A stretch of DNA of 64,000 bases from Piezodorus guildinii (GCA_023052935.1 CM041294.1:156861399-156925398), one strand, 5' to 3'. Positions 44,111 to 56,965 are shown, counted from the first letter of the stretch. The notes: generated by a model not told the origin, from the sequence alone. Numbers and translations: made by a program.

Positions 44111-45800
44111 GATATATACATGCACACATTAACATAGAATGATAAAATAAAAGTTATCTACCATTTATAATTTAAAAGTTAGTTTTAAATGTTTTTAAAT
44201 TTCGCCAAGGCCTTCCGTCTGTTAAAGATGTCCAAGAGTGTTGGAAAAGTTACAATGACGATAGGAAAGAAGCATGGCGGATATCGAAAGTAATGAAAAT
44301 TTCAGAAGTTAGTGGTTCGTTCATGAAGGTTTAAGTTTTCGGGCATTTTTTACGAAATTCTTGTTTAGATATATTTTTGTTTTTTATCTTCTTTTTTTTT
44401 CTTATGAGAAGCGGTGCCGATTCATGTTTTATTTTCGGATTTTGTGTAAATGTTTTCCTCTGAGGGTAATTGTCGGGTAAAAGGAAAGGAAATCAGGTAT
44501 TTCCTCGTAAAATGGCTGACTCATGTGAAAATTTTACATAATGTATAGGTTTTATGTTATATTTATACATTAGGGGTTCAATGCACCTTTAATTATTTTT
44601 ATTTAGAAATATTTCTGCACAAAAATATCAAATTTATTTTCCGAAACCTATTTGCATGATTCTTGATTATGAAGAATCTCATTTATAGAAAAAGTGATAT
44701 AACATTTTGCCACCTGAGCACGGATTGATTTTAGAAAATTATACACGAAACGTGTTCTTTCAAAAAAAAAATACAAGATCCCAACTCATAAACTTCTATA
44801 TACCTTTTCTCCATAGATCCGCCTCCTTCAAAAAATGATTTGTCATTCGTGCTACTTCATTTTGGAATTTATTACCTATATCTATTCGTAATAATTTTTT
44901 TTTTTGTTTTAATCACTTTCAAACATAAATTATTTATCCATCTCCCAAACTACCAACCTTACCGACGTATGTAATATTTAAAGCTATAACTATTTGTTCT
45001 TACAAAGCCCGTCTGTTATATAGTTATACCTTATGGTCTTGAAAGACCAGTCAATTATTATTTGTATTATACTTTTTTTTATTCTTTTGGAACTACTCGT
45101 CCCAGAATAAAATAAAATTTCATTTAATTAAAAAAAACTCAAACATCTCTCATTTATTAGTTCAAAAACCCAATTTATTTGATTGTTTGATGTTTAAAAG
45201 AAATGGATAAAACAAAAGATTATAGCTATCAGGTGGAAAATTATCCGTTCAACCCGCGTACATAAACACACGCATCCATTTCTTCTTATTTTTTTCTCCC
45301 GATCATTTATAAATGAAAGAGTTCGGACTTATAAATGTATAAAATAACTTTAAAATATGGCTTGTAGATATAGGAGGTGTAACAAATCGCTTACATCAAA
45401 CGAGGCCGTCCTGTGGGAGGTGGGACGCTAGAACGCACACACCCACACCGCTAAATATATGTTTGTCGTAAAGTATTATGTTATATCTAAATAGTTAATG
45501 TTTAAACTGTATTTAATAATAAACCTCTTGTTAACGAGGTGTGAGTCTCGATAATACTGACTTATTATGAGGTCATGGGCGTGATGTAATGTCTGCTCAG
45601 GTCAACGATCTACCTTTAGTTACAGGACGGTTCAATGTTAATTCTATTAAAGAGTTTTTTATTTTAAGTAGTTTTATTATTTTTTTAAATCAATGCAAGT
45701 AATGACAAAATAGATTTTAAGTATCCAAAGAGCTACATAAAGAGATGAAACAGCTTCTCCTGACGATTTACTTACTAAGAAAATAGGCATTCACGACTGC
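44111..45800. other. No gene recognised; possible LTR relic near 45380-45600
   Basis: At 45388 TGTAACAAATCGC starts a GC-richer block that ends near AATAATAAACCTCTTG and GTGTGAGTCTCGATAATAC. It resembles a short LTR with a polyadenylation signal, but no partner or target duplication was found. The rest is AT-rich. Confidence 0.25.
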
Positions 45801-45807
45801 TAAGTTG

Positions 45808-45996
45808 ATTCACCCCCGGTGTAATGGCTAGCATAACAGCCTTCTATACCTGAGGTAGCGGGTTCACACCCGGCAGTTGGCTCCAGGTTTTTTTTTAAAT
45901 GGGATAAAAAATAATGGTTGTGCCGTCCTTCGGAGAGGATCGTCCGATTAGCCACAGTATCATAAGGTTGCGTTAAATAAATGAATAATGAATAGT
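45808..45996 (+). mobile_element. SINE-A copy 8 with internal deletion
   Basis: The head GTAATGGCTAGCATAACAG and B-box GGGTTCACACCC are present. About 90 bp of the body are missing before GATCGTCCGATTAGCCACAG and the tail. Confidence 0.85.
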
Positions 45997-46381
45997 TTAT
46001 TAATTAATTTACTAGGATGCGCTTTTTTTCTTTTTTTTTCCGATTTAGAATTCTACGTGTCTTAAAACATTAATGAATTTTCATTTGCAAGAAGGTATTT
46101 ATTTATTTTATTTTTTGTTGGTAAATTTTAATGATTCTTTTTTTAAAAATAATAAACCAAAATAGTGTATGTTTTGTTTTTTATACCGTTATAATTTATA
46201 ATATATTTAAAAATAAATAGTTTGAAAGAAAATATTCATTTTGGGGTTCAGTTATCAATAATATCGACGATTAGTTACTTCTTGATCTTCAACGGGTAAT
46301 CATTGTATTTGACATATTACATCGTCTCTACCATTTCCAAGTATCGAATATGAAAATTAAGTAAATCGAAGTGATGTATTT
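45997..46381. other. No gene recognised
   Basis: AT-rich; nothing supported. Confidence 0.5.
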
Positions 46382-46392
46382 AAAATTGGTCA

Positions 46393-47075
46393 GGAATGGT
46401 GTCAGAACTGGAGAATTAAAATAAATGCCAACAAATCCAACCGAATTACCTTTACCCTTCGTCGTAAACATGCCATCCTGCCCTACTGTCTCCTTCAATA
46501 ATACTTCTCTTGTCCCGGTTGAACAGATCCGATTTCTAGGACTGCACCTTGACAAACGCCTTACTTGGAAGCCTCATACAAGACTGAAACGACTAGAAAC
46601 TGCACGACGTTTTCGACTACTTCAATACATACTGGACAAACATTCTATTCTTTCACTTAACTACAAAAGACTCATCTACATGATTATTATAAGACCATCA
46701 AATTCTTCTCGTCTCCAATCCCTCCAATCAAAAATCCTTCGAAAAATCCCCAATGCTCCTTATTTTGTCAAGAATGAAATCATCCATAAAGACCTTAATG
46801 TTCCCTATGTTGCTGATTTGGCCCGATCTCGATATCATTGGTTTGATGACAAACTCTATTCCCACCCTACTCCTATAGTTTCAATCCTTTAATCCTCTTC
46901 AATTCCGACAATCCTCCAAGGTGTCTGAAAAGCAGATGATCCCGAGACCTTCTAGTTTAGAATATTTTTAGAGTGTGTTTCATGGCTTTTTATATTTCAT
47001 TCTAATTCACTTGTTGTATTCTATTATACAGTTGTAAATTCCAATAAATAAATTTTAAAAAAAAACAAGAAATAA
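46393..47075 (+). mobile_element. Jockey-type LINE, short 5'-truncated copy
   Basis: It matches the last part of the element at 17609 (plus strand here), ending in a poly-A tract after AATAAATAAA. AAAATTGGTCA flanks it at 46382-46392 and 47076-47086, a perfect 11-bp target duplication. The frame reads LPFVVNMPSCPTVSFNN, VPVEQIRFLGLHLDKRLTW and RRFRLLQYILDKHS. It lacks the WTYGVELWG segment by a small deletion. It has no RT active site. Confidence 0.94.
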
Positions 47076-47086
47076 AAAATTGGTCA

Positions 47087-48060
47087 TATTCGATACTTTA
47101 GTCTAGGGATTTCAGGGAATTCTAAAGGGGCTAGATTTAAAACAATTTGCCACAAGCCGTATCGTTCACATTGAAAGAGCAAAATATCGAACTTTGTTTT
47201 TCACATTCGATGGTTGGAAATGGTAGAAACGATATGTTTACGATGGTTTATGAGACATCAAGTTTTCTCTCATTCCTGTTTACGCTGAATAATCTTTTAC
47301 TTTTTGGTTTCAAATGGTCGATTTGGGGGTTCTCAAAATATCTTATACTAGACTTTTAATCATTTAATACCTATTTCGAGTTTTCGTGTTCTATTTTGCA
47401 TTCAGACCTCCAGATACAGCCCTCATTTCAAGAAATACTTTATTTATTATTAGGAGTTTTATACAAGATCCTAAAGTTTATTTCAGGATCCTTTCACCAT
47501 TAAATCATAGATTTCTCCGTTTACATTGACAGCAGATACTGTTAGAATAGAAAATTATATTTAGATTATGGTGGCTTTGGCACGATGAGCTGAAGCGTGG
47601 CGTGTTGTGCTTCGTAATGCCCATTATGAAAATTCATAGCATGGCCTTGCAATCCTTTGATCTCAGCCGTTATTAAAATCCCGGCTATTAATTATGTATT
47701 ATTCTATTCAATCTCTCTTCGCTGAATATATATTATTATTTAGATATTTTTATTATCCCATTGATATTTCTGGTAATATTTAAATTACATTTATTTAATA
47801 ATTTTTTGACACAAGCAACGTACATATATGGATGGTTCAGAACAACACCTAATAAGTCATTACAAAAAAAATAAATATTTAATTTTAATATTTTTTATTT
47901 AATGATTAGTACATGGTATTCCTGATAAATATTTATTATATGTCTAATTTATATGTTTTTAATTTAAATTATGATACGTCTGTGTATCAAATACATTTAA
48001 TGTGCATAGTATATTTTTTTAACATGACCATTCACTAATTAAATGCTCAGGATCAATATT
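47087..48060. other. No gene recognised
   Basis: AT-rich; nothing supported. Confidence 0.5.
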
Positions 48061-48064
48061 TGTC

Positions 48065-48250
48065 CTAAGAAGGTTTTTTCTTTATTGAAATTTAAAATTT
48101 GATTACCGCCAAAAAACAAGTAAATGTAAAATGGCTGTAATAATTGATAATAGCTTGTCAAGGAATAGTTCATTGGTAATTTAATTTGAGGGACCCTTTG
48201 ACATCTTCTTTTTTGGCTACGTAAAGGATTATCAGAAATAATGTGGACGA
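48065..48250 (-). mobile_element. Jockey-type LINE, decayed 3' end
   Basis: TTTATTGAAATTTAAAATTT and AAAGGATTATCAGAAAT match the 3' end of the family in minus orientation. Confidence 0.55.
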
Positions 48251-48331
48251 ATGAAACTTTCAAACGAAAAAATGATTTAAGGGTTTGGGATACGTTTACA
48301 TGATATTTAAAAAGTGTAAGTGATATAAAAG

Positions 48332-48617
48332 AGGGAGCGGTGTGGTCTAGTGGATAGTGGTCCGGGTCCTGGCTTCGAAACCTGGTTATGACGGAATATT
48401 ATTTATTCTGTTATTTCTGCTGGGGGTTGATCCTGGGATATGGAGACCCTCCTGGGGCAGACCCAGCCTTTATAAAGTGGGTACCCATACGGGGAAAAAA
48501 CCTGGAGATGAGCGTGGTCAAGCCCTAATCACATCATTACACTGCCGTTGGCCAAGAAACAGTAGGGATCTCTATATGTACTGAGTCCAAGACCCTTCAA
48601 GGGTTGTAGAGGTACCG
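48332..48617 (+). mobile_element. SINE-C copy 4, full length
   Basis: The head GGGAGCGGTGTGGTCTAG then TGGATAG, B-box-like CTTCGAAACC and the conserved TTATTCTGTTATTTCTGC are present. GTAAGTGATATAAAAG flanks it at 48316-48331 and 48618-48633, a perfect 16-bp target duplication. This copy defines the family ends. Confidence 0.93.
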
Positions 48618-48650
48618 GTAAGTGATATAAAAGTTGATTCTGGATGTTGC

Positions 48651-48880
48651 CACTAAGAAAACGCCTCAATAAGACAAACTAATTTTATTTGATGCATACA
48701 TTGTGCGCCTTCATCAGGGCTGACTATAAGAGAGTATCTCAAGAAAGTCGATTATATATATATATATTTTTAATATAATATATATTATATATATATAGGC
48801 CGAAACGTCGGCAACAAATAAAATAAGCTTGTCTTACTGGTGTGCTTTCTTGGTGACCGCACCCCCAACCAACTTCTCCG
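48651..48880. repeat. Fold-back unit 4 with both hammerhead boxes
   Basis: Inverted arms (48651-48691 and 48815-48855, about 80% by eye) flank a left segment that reads on the minus strand GCCCTGATGAAGGCGCAC, an AT-rich centre, and GGCCGAAACGTCGGC at 48798-48812. The two boxes are those of a hammerhead ribozyme but lie on opposite strands here, as if the unit was inverted on itself. Confidence 0.7.
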
Positions 48881-49985
48881 TTATATAGTCTTTAAAACCT
48901 TGTCAATGGTTTTTTTTTTTTTTTTTTTTTAGTATGACATCTGGAGTGGAACTCTCTTTTTAACTCTCTTCAAGTTAAAAGAAAAAAAAAAAAAAAAAAA
49001 AAAAAAAAAACAGTGCGCAGCAGTAAAATTTAATTTTTTGTAAAAGTAGCCATCATGAAATTCGGTCTATTTTCTGACCTTAACATTCCTACCCATAGAA
49101 CAACAACGTATAGTTTTGTGTAATAAAGTTGTAGGATTAGAAAACAAAATCGAATATCATAATTTTTATTTCCTCTGCAATATAATCATGATGTATTAGT
49201 TTGAAATTATCGAATAGAATTTTTTTATTTCATAGAATTCTTGTCAATCTTAAATATTTCTTCTACTTAATAATTTGTTATTACTATTTAAAAGTATTTA
49301 ATATATTATAGTAAATTGTTTTGATTTAATTCATTGAACTGAGAATGTTCCTTTGATGTTTTTAAAACTTTTTCTTCTGAAATATTGGACTTGGCAAAAT
49401 TTTCTTTTACTTCCATTAAAGGCTAGGGCTTTGAGAGTTCTTTAGAAATCCTTGAGTGTTACTTTTCAATCACTACTTCTCAATACGCCTACTTCCTTCC
49501 TTTACAGCTGAATTAAGTTATACATTTTTAACTGAATTCTTTGACGTCTCTTTAATATGAGTTAAGCTCAATAAAAAAATATGTATTTAGCATTCAATGG
49601 AGCTTTAATAATATATTTGATGAGGAAAAAGCAAAGTAATCAAGAGTAGTTTATTATTTTAAAGAGGCGAGAAGATCTATCTTTAGATGAAGTATTCTAA
49701 TTATGTGTACATGGTGTGTGTAGGGGAAGAGGCGCATGCTTAATGCTTCCTCGGCTTGTTTGTATTAAGTTGGGAACGCGGATATGTCCTTAGCATACTA
49801 CCAAAAATACATTTTGCGTATCAAATGGCGCTTAGCTTCAATAATAAAGTTTTACGTTGAATAAAAACTAATCCAGTAGTATGTATTGAATGCAGTCTAC
49901 TTACAATATGTCAGACTGTAAAACTATTAAACAGTACTGGGTTAATTATATTAATATAGATATATAGAGATAGATACATAAAAAA
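48881..49985. other. No gene recognised
   Basis: AT-rich with T and A runs (48910-48932 and 48982-49009); nothing supported. Confidence 0.5.
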
Positions 49986-49989
49986 GTCT

Positions 49990-50830
49990 GTTTTTTTTTT
50001 TTTTTTTTTCAAAATTACATCAAATAGAAAATAAACAAATAAAAAACAAACAATTTACAAATTACAAAATACAATAATAAAAATTAGACACACTACATGG
50101 TCTATTGACCGTCCGTGGAGCCTGTGTTTATTAAAAAAATTAATCTTTAATCTATCAATATAAATAATTAATAACAAAATAAGAAACAAACACTTCGCAT
50201 GTTATATATGTATTAAAATTAATTCCCAAATAGTCAAATTCACAATTAGTTAAATTTTATTTAACAAATTCACTAATAGTTGAATTCTTTCGTTAGTAAC
50301 ATTGTATAAGAGAAAGCCGATCTGGAGAAATTAACTAACGCCAGCCAATCTTTTCCATTTATCAACTCTAAAATTTGATCCCAAGTTAAATTTTTAGAAT
50401 TAAAATATTTTTTTCTAAACTCAGTAAGTATCGGACAGGCAGCCAAAAAGTGAAAAAGATCTTCTGTTTTATTTGTATTGCACAAACTACATTTATTATT
50501 TGTTTTCATGAAATTTTTATAATTCAGGTTTAAAGCATAACCCCTGATTTTAATTAACTATCACCTCCAGTGAATATTTGTCAGTAATGTAATTCACTGT
50601 GGTTAAATGTGGATAAAAGGGAAAAAGTTTTAGAATTTCTAACTTTAATAATATTTTGAGTATAAGTATATTTTTGCATTTGAACCCTTAATGTTGCTAG
50701 AATATTTTTCCATAACATAATACCATCACAGTTAGAAAGATTTAAGTTAAAATTGAATCCATGCGATTCTTTCAGATAAAGTATGTTTTTGAACCATGCT
50801 ATTTTTTTCTTAACTATATAACTATATAAT
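49990..50830 (-). pseudogene. LINE 3' fragment with zinc-binding C-terminus
   Basis: On the minus strand, after decayed reading such as MLWKNILATLRVQ and ALNLNYKNF, an open stretch at 50509-50273 reads NNKCSLCNTNKTEDLFHFLA then ACPILTEFRKKYF. The C-x2-C-x8-H-x4-C pattern is the zinc-binding motif found after the reverse transcriptase in several LINE clades. The T-run at 49991-50009 is the poly-A tail in this orientation. The clade is not resolved. Confidence 0.75.
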
Positions 50831-50926
50831 AATTATATTAATATAATAGCGATAAAATAGGATTGGAAATGTTTCTAAAATGAAGATTATTGCAAGGAAT
50901 TTCGGCAAATGTATAGACTGTTGTAA

Positions 50927-50928
<2 letters not shown>

Positions 50929-50995
<67 letters not shown>
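50929..50995. repeat. (TA)n microsatellite
   Basis: An uninterrupted TA tract of about 67 bases. Confidence 0.95.
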
Positions 50996-50998
<3 letters not shown>

Positions 50999-53535
50999 GT
51001 TGCAGGATTTTCTTTGAGAAGGGATCGAATAGGTTTAAAATCATTTGAAGAGGGTGATATAGTAATTAAGAGATAAGGGTTTTTGTTCCTTCACTATATA
51101 CGTATAAATCTAAAAATTTACTTTGAGCTTTTAAGTAAAAACTGTCTAACCACACATTTTTTTTATTTTTTGCAATATTTTTTTCTTTTTAAAGGGGAGG
51201 GGGCTGCTCTACCTTACCCCCTATGGTTGGTAGTATACTAATGTTGGATGGGAAAAGAGAAAATGTCTGCAGTAAAAATCGCCAATGAGGAAAAAAAAAA
51301 AAGACTAATATAAAATACTGCTTTGTATATTAAATAAATACTTGTGTTAATGCAGAAATAATTTGTCTCCAATCGACATGAAAGCATGAATAACTCGTTC
51401 TGTTTGTGTTTTGTTGGAATAGGTAAGGTTACTTTAAATAGACTTAAAAAAAAATTGGTTCTGTATTTCGAATTGTAATAGTTTTGGAAGGACAGAAAGC
51501 GTTTTCCTTTGGTTCAGAAAGTATTTAAATATAGTTTAAAATATTGACTTTAGTTTTTAGGTTGGTGAATATTTCTGGCAGTTGCCACGAGTGACTGCAA
51601 TTATAATTTAATATAACAATAATTATTTCTTTCAAATAGTAATGCTGAATGGAGGTCGTTTAATTTTTGTATCATTGTTTAGTCAAGTAGTGAAATAACC
51701 ATGATGATTTGAAAAGCGTGAGACTAACTAAACAACATAATAAAAAACAATGTTGTTGGGAAAGTAAAATTTCTCTCTCCTTTTTTCTAAATCTCTCTCA
51801 GCTCTCAGATTAGGCAAAAATTTTGCATTGGAATTCCCGAATAATGTACACGAGTTTCGAAACGGCAAGAAGAATCGATCGGTTTACGAAATATTTTCCT
51901 TGAGAATGGGAACTAGTGGGTGGCGGATATGTTGTAAGATGATCCTAATAACATCGACGTAGCGAATATGTCGCGCATGCTGTGCCATATTCCATTCAAA
52001 TACATGTTTGCTGGTTTTTAATTCTTTATCTTTGGGAATTATTACCCTGCATTTTATTTTGAAATAAAAAAAATTAAAAATTAAATACGCTAAAACAACA
52101 ACAAAATTTTAGAACACGTTAGAACATTAGACTATAAAAAACGCTGCAAATTATATACAAATAAGTATATTTTAGCGTAACTGTTAATAGACAATGAATA
52201 ATATGAAAAGCAATGAATAATTCAAAGGAAAATGGAATATCACTACTGCTAATTTCAAAACACTGCATCTGCTAGTTCTGAACCAACTTAATTATATAGA
52301 GATTTATTTTTTGTTATGTTTATCGTGCTTTACGGATTCTAACACTGTATGCATATTTTTCTCTATCCTTACAAATAACTGAGTTATGGGCTTTTTTTGT
52401 CTATATAATTTTTTTACATTTCTTTTCTTCTCTTTTATATAATTATTAGCGGTTTTTTTTTTTGGTATTTATTATCAATAATTTTTTCTTTATCTTTAAA
52501 AATAACTTATTTTTTATTTAAATCGGCCACCATTTTAAAAATCACCATCTGATATCAACATTTAGGTGTTCAGATCATCGTTGCATGCCCTAGTATTTTC
52601 GTGGTGAATTAAAAAAAATAATGGTTCAGTAGTTTAGGAGAAATGCTGTGGACAGCTGGCACACGGATTTCTTTTTATTCGCTATTGGGGTTCTACGTAT
52701 CTTAAAAAGTAAGCCCTCAAATTTTGAGGGGGAGGGGAAAGATACTTTTATTTTTTTTGATCGATTACAAAGATTCATTATCGAAAATAATAAATCAAAA
52801 GTTTATCCCAAACTCAGGATGTTAATGTAACTTAATGAAGATATTGGTTGTCAAATCATTTATGTATGTTTTTATAAACAGTTAAAAATGTAACACACAA
52901 TAAAGACATCCTGGTATTTACAAGAAATAATTTTATTAACCCTTTATATTGTTACTTCTATGTATCAATTTCTCTAATTTATTTATTAACTGTGCAGTGC
53001 AATTATTTCCCCTCTAGTTTGTGGGTTTTTCCTTCTCTATACATTATTGGTCAACAAGGTATCATATCTTATTATTTTTAAGTTTATTGCGTATTACAGG
53101 CATTTTTATTATTATACCCTGTATTGTGACTATATTAAACATTTCTAGCGTCCCTTTATACTGATGAAGCATTGTAGGATACGTTAATCTCCAGGTCCTT
53201 TACATTATCAACAAGCTTGTTGACGATTCTTGGGTTTGCAAACAAGCGAATTAACTACTATTTTTAGAAATATTTCCCTCAAGGTTTGCCATTGCTCCAA
53301 TAATATTCTAATTTCGTTTTCGGCCACACTGCCTTCGCGGATGGTTCCAAGACTGTTTCAGACAATTATCGTGACAATTTAGTTCATTAATATATGCAAT
53401 AATTGCTCCCTGTGAGACTAATTGAGCCCTGAATCTTCCTCACTAGTTAGTACACGTAATTGCCTTTTAGTCGTTCACGAAGAGCTACAGTAGTGTAGTA
53501 TTTTAAAAGATGTGCACGATGTTTTCTTCCACAAT
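50996..53535. other. No gene recognised
   Basis: AT-rich. 51830-51990 is slightly GC-richer without motif. 52600-52690 has a small open frame of no recognisable content. Confidence 0.5.
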
Positions 53536-55089
53536 TATCCCCTTATTTTTTTTATTTTTTTTAATGTATGTTATCAAGCACCCATTCTCTGACCTTAGCT
53601 TTGAAGTGTTGATTCAAAATTTGTGCGATTAATACTATATATTTTAAAATAATGTTTAAGAAAACATGTCTAGGTATTTAAAGGTCTATTGAATATGCCT
53701 TTTTTAAATTATATAAGTGATTTAAAAATGCTTGAAATATGAATTATGGTGATTAAAAAACAAAAAAAAAAACGTAAGATCCAGAGTAGAAATAATTTAT
53801 TATTTTCAATAAATAATGTGGTGTCTTAATGTTTTTTTCTTTCTTATCCCCTTATTTTTTTATTTTTTTTAATGTATGTTATCAAGCACCCATTCTCTGA
53901 CCTTAGCTTTGAAGTGTTGATTCAAAATTTGTGCGATTAATACTATATATTTTAAAATAATGTTTAAGAAAACATGTCTAGGTATTTAAAGGTCTATTAA
54001 ATATGCCTTTTTTAAATTATATAAGTGATTTAAAAATGCTTGAAATATGAATTATGGTGATTAAAAAACAAAAAAAACAACGTAAGATCCAGAGTAGAAA
54101 TAATTTATTATTTTCAATAAATAATGTGGTGTCTTAATGTTTTTTTCTTTCTTATCCCCTTATTTTTTTATTTTTTTTAATGTATGTTATCAAGCACCCA
54201 TTCTCTGACCTTAGCTTTGAAGTGTTGATTCAAAATTTGTGCGATTAATACTATATATTTTAAAATAATGTTTAAGAAAACATGTCTAGGTATTTAAAGG
54301 TCTATTAAATATGCCTTTTTTAAATTATATAAGTGATTTAAAAATGCTTGAAATATGAATTATGGTGATTAAAAAACAAAAAAAACAACGTAAGATCCAG
54401 AGTAGAAATAATTTATTATTTTCAATAAATAATGTGGTGTCTTAATGTTTTTTTCTTTCTTATCCCCTTATTTTTTTATTTTTTTTAATGTATGTTATCA
54501 AGCACCCATTCTCTGACCTTAGCTTTGAAGTGTTGATTCAAAATTTGTGCGATTAATACTATATATTTTAAAATAATGTTTAAGAAAACATGTCTAGGTA
54601 TTTAAAGGTCTATTAAATATGCCTTTTTTAAATTATATAAGTGATTTAAAAATGCTTGAAATATGAATTATGGTGATTAAAAAACAAAAAAAACAACGTA
54701 AGATCCAGAGTAGAAATAATTTATTATTTTCAATAAATAATGTGGTGTCTTAATGTTTTTTTCTTTCTTATCCCCTTATTTTTTTATTTTTTTTAATGTA
54801 TGTTATCAAGCACCCATTCTCTGACCTTAGCTTTGAAGTGTTGATTCAAAATTTGTGCGATTAATACTATATATTTTAAAATAATGTTTAAGAAAACATG
54901 TCTAGGTATTTAAAGGTCTATTAAATATGCCTTTTTTAAATTATATAAGTGATTTAAAAATGCTTGAAATATGAATTATGGTGATTAAAAAACAAAAAAA
55001 AAAACGTAAGATCCAGAGTAGAAATAATTTATTATTTTCAATAAATAATGTGGTGTCTTAATGTTTTTTTCTTTCTTATCCCCTTATTG
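53536..55089. repeat. 308-bp satellite, five tandem copies
   Basis: The word AATGTATGTTATCAAGC occurs at 53563, 53871, 54179, 54487 and 54795, exactly 308 bases apart. Copies 2-4 share ACAAAAAAAACAACG, while copies 1 and 5 have an uninterrupted A-run there. Copy 1 also differs at TTGAATATGCC against TTAAATATGCC. Each unit is non-coding. Confidence 0.97.
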
Positions 55090-55349
55090 TACAATTCTTA
55101 ATTTTTCGTTTTTATTACTCACTTATTCCTTTTTCTGTAACCTGTATACATTTTAAATTCTATTAATATTTTAGATTTTTTTTTTAAATTATTTTGAAAA
55201 TGAAGTATATCGGCGACGGTGCTCGCATAAATCGCATAAAAACGCTTCTGGCAGTAAGGTGTCCTTAAAATTACGTCTTAAGCCTATCTTATTCTATTAT
55301 AACAATCTGATGCAACAGATTCTATTTTGCCACCGTTTTGGAGCTGGTG

Positions 55350-55790
55350 GAGTTGTTAAGCTACTAGCGGATTTTCAATTAGTTTTGTAGTATCAAAAAA
55401 TTTGACCTGACGTCGCTTAATGACTTCTTGTTCAGTTGCGATGTATACAATTTTATGGGCATTGAGAGCTTTTTCCTTCCAGAGTGAACTTCTTCTGCAT
55501 ATTCTTTTGACCACCCCATTATGAAATTTCTGTAATTTCTTCGCTTTGTGCTGTGTGATATGAGGAAACATAGTAGCACCGTACAGCAGAGCTGGCCGGA
55601 TAAAGCTGCTGTAAATAATGATTTTCAGTCGCAAACTTAAGTGTGGTGAGGTGATGCGATGGGCTAGTTTGTACGACTTGTTTCTAACATTATGTAGTTT
55701 TTTTTTCTAAAGTTGCCTGCAAAAGTCAAGTGTCGGTCAAATTTGATCCTTAGGTATAATATTGTCCTGGAAATAGATTTCTTCACATTT
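55350..55790 (-). pseudogene. LINE reverse-transcriptase C-terminal fragment
   Basis: On the minus strand, 55634-55356 reads MRLKIIIYSSFIRPALLYGA then HKAKKLQKFHNGVVKRICRR. This is the region after the RT palm where Jockey/CR1-like LINEs have IRP(I/A)LxYG and KLQxxQN. Upstream, LRIKFDRHLTF resembles the LGIxxDxxLTW motif in another frame. Differences from the Jockey-type element at 17609 show that it is another family. Confidence 0.65.
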
Positions 55791-55924
55791 TCTATCGTAA
55801 AATGTGGAGGTAATTTCTTTGTATTTTTTGGAAAGAATGGTATTTTAAATAATTGTTAAAGAATGATTTAAATAAATATTGGAAACTATTTATTGTGGGA
55901 ACATCATTTCGTCCCTCATTTCAG

Positions 55925-56100
55925 ATCTTTACTACAGCTTTTCATACCGTACTGATGTAAGATATATCTGTGGCGGTCGTGAAAAACTAGATGACTCGAG
56001 TTATATAAAAAATGAGTTAACTTCACGTATCGCTCCCTCAGACCGTCTCCCGCGTCGTGTTAAATTGGTCAAAGAAATTTCTTGGTGGAAGAAATTTCAG
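55925..56100 (+). CDS. Exon-like coding segment, host gene candidate
   Basis: A 176-bp open stretch is bounded by acceptor CCCTCATTTCAG (ends 55924) and donor ATTTCAG/GTGAAA (56100/56101). Read in its open frame it encodes LYYSFSYRTDVRYICGGREK, then SYIKNELTSRIAPSDRLPRR and EISWWKKFQ, charged and without low complexity. The frame implies an upstream intron of phase 1 and a downstream one of phase 0. The exon ending at 25076 is phase 0 at its 3' end, so the two cannot join directly. If they belong to one gene, an exon between them is missing from this annotation. I do not recognise the protein. A transposon origin is possible. Confidence 0.4.
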
Positions 56101-56965
56101 GTGAAAAGAAAGCTGTATGTTATAACTCTATTTTGGGTATTACGTAAAGTTTAAGTCGCTCACCTTTGAAATGGAAGATTTTGACTTAACCACTTATTCA
56201 CGATCGCCACAGGTATATAATACTAGCTGACCCTACATACGATGTCCTGTCTTAATTATGTCTTAGCGAAAACGGTCAAGCCGTGTGATTAAACCACCTC
56301 AGCTCGGCATACCTATTAGAGACGCTGGAGCATCTGGGGACTCTAAGACTAGGTTGATAAATCTAATAAAACATTTCATAATTACCATATTTTGTTTTAG
56401 AACTAAACCAAGGCTGTAAAAAAAAAAAAAAAAAAAAAATGGTGAGAATGTACTATCCTATTTTCGTTATGTTATTGTTTAGAAATAACCAACTATTACT
56501 TTAATAATTTGAATACCTCTTTTTTTTTTTTCCAGTTTAAGCTCAAAATTAGCGTTAGGTAGAATGTTTTCTAAGCCTCGGAGGGTATATGGTATATATA
56601 TATTTATATATTTGGCCCTATAAAATACTTTAGAACCTCCGCTCTCTCGCAATGAAAGCCCATGGCCTAACTTGGATAATATTTCCTTTACACTCGAGAC
56701 CTCGTATAACTTTATATATAACGTCCTCTTTCTCCCTCCCAACTCTAGGCATAATATTAGCAATGGAGTTCAAACTAAGTTAGCAACAGAGTTTTGCATT
56801 TCAATAGTCTAATTTTTTGGAACGGAATGAGTTTTAAGAATTAATTTAACCTATCCTCGCTGTATATATTCAATATTGTATCATTGAACTTCTGATCATA
56901 ATGAAGTATGCTTGGTGATGTTTGAAATGATCAAACAAAAATAGTGAATAACAATTTATTGTAAA
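56101..56965. other. No gene recognised
   Basis: AT-rich with A and T runs; nothing supported. Confidence 0.5.

Noticed and set aside
53536..55089. CRISPR-like array of regularly spaced repeats
   Set aside because: The whole 308-base unit is conserved with no variable spacers, and the DNA is eukaryotic; it is a satellite.
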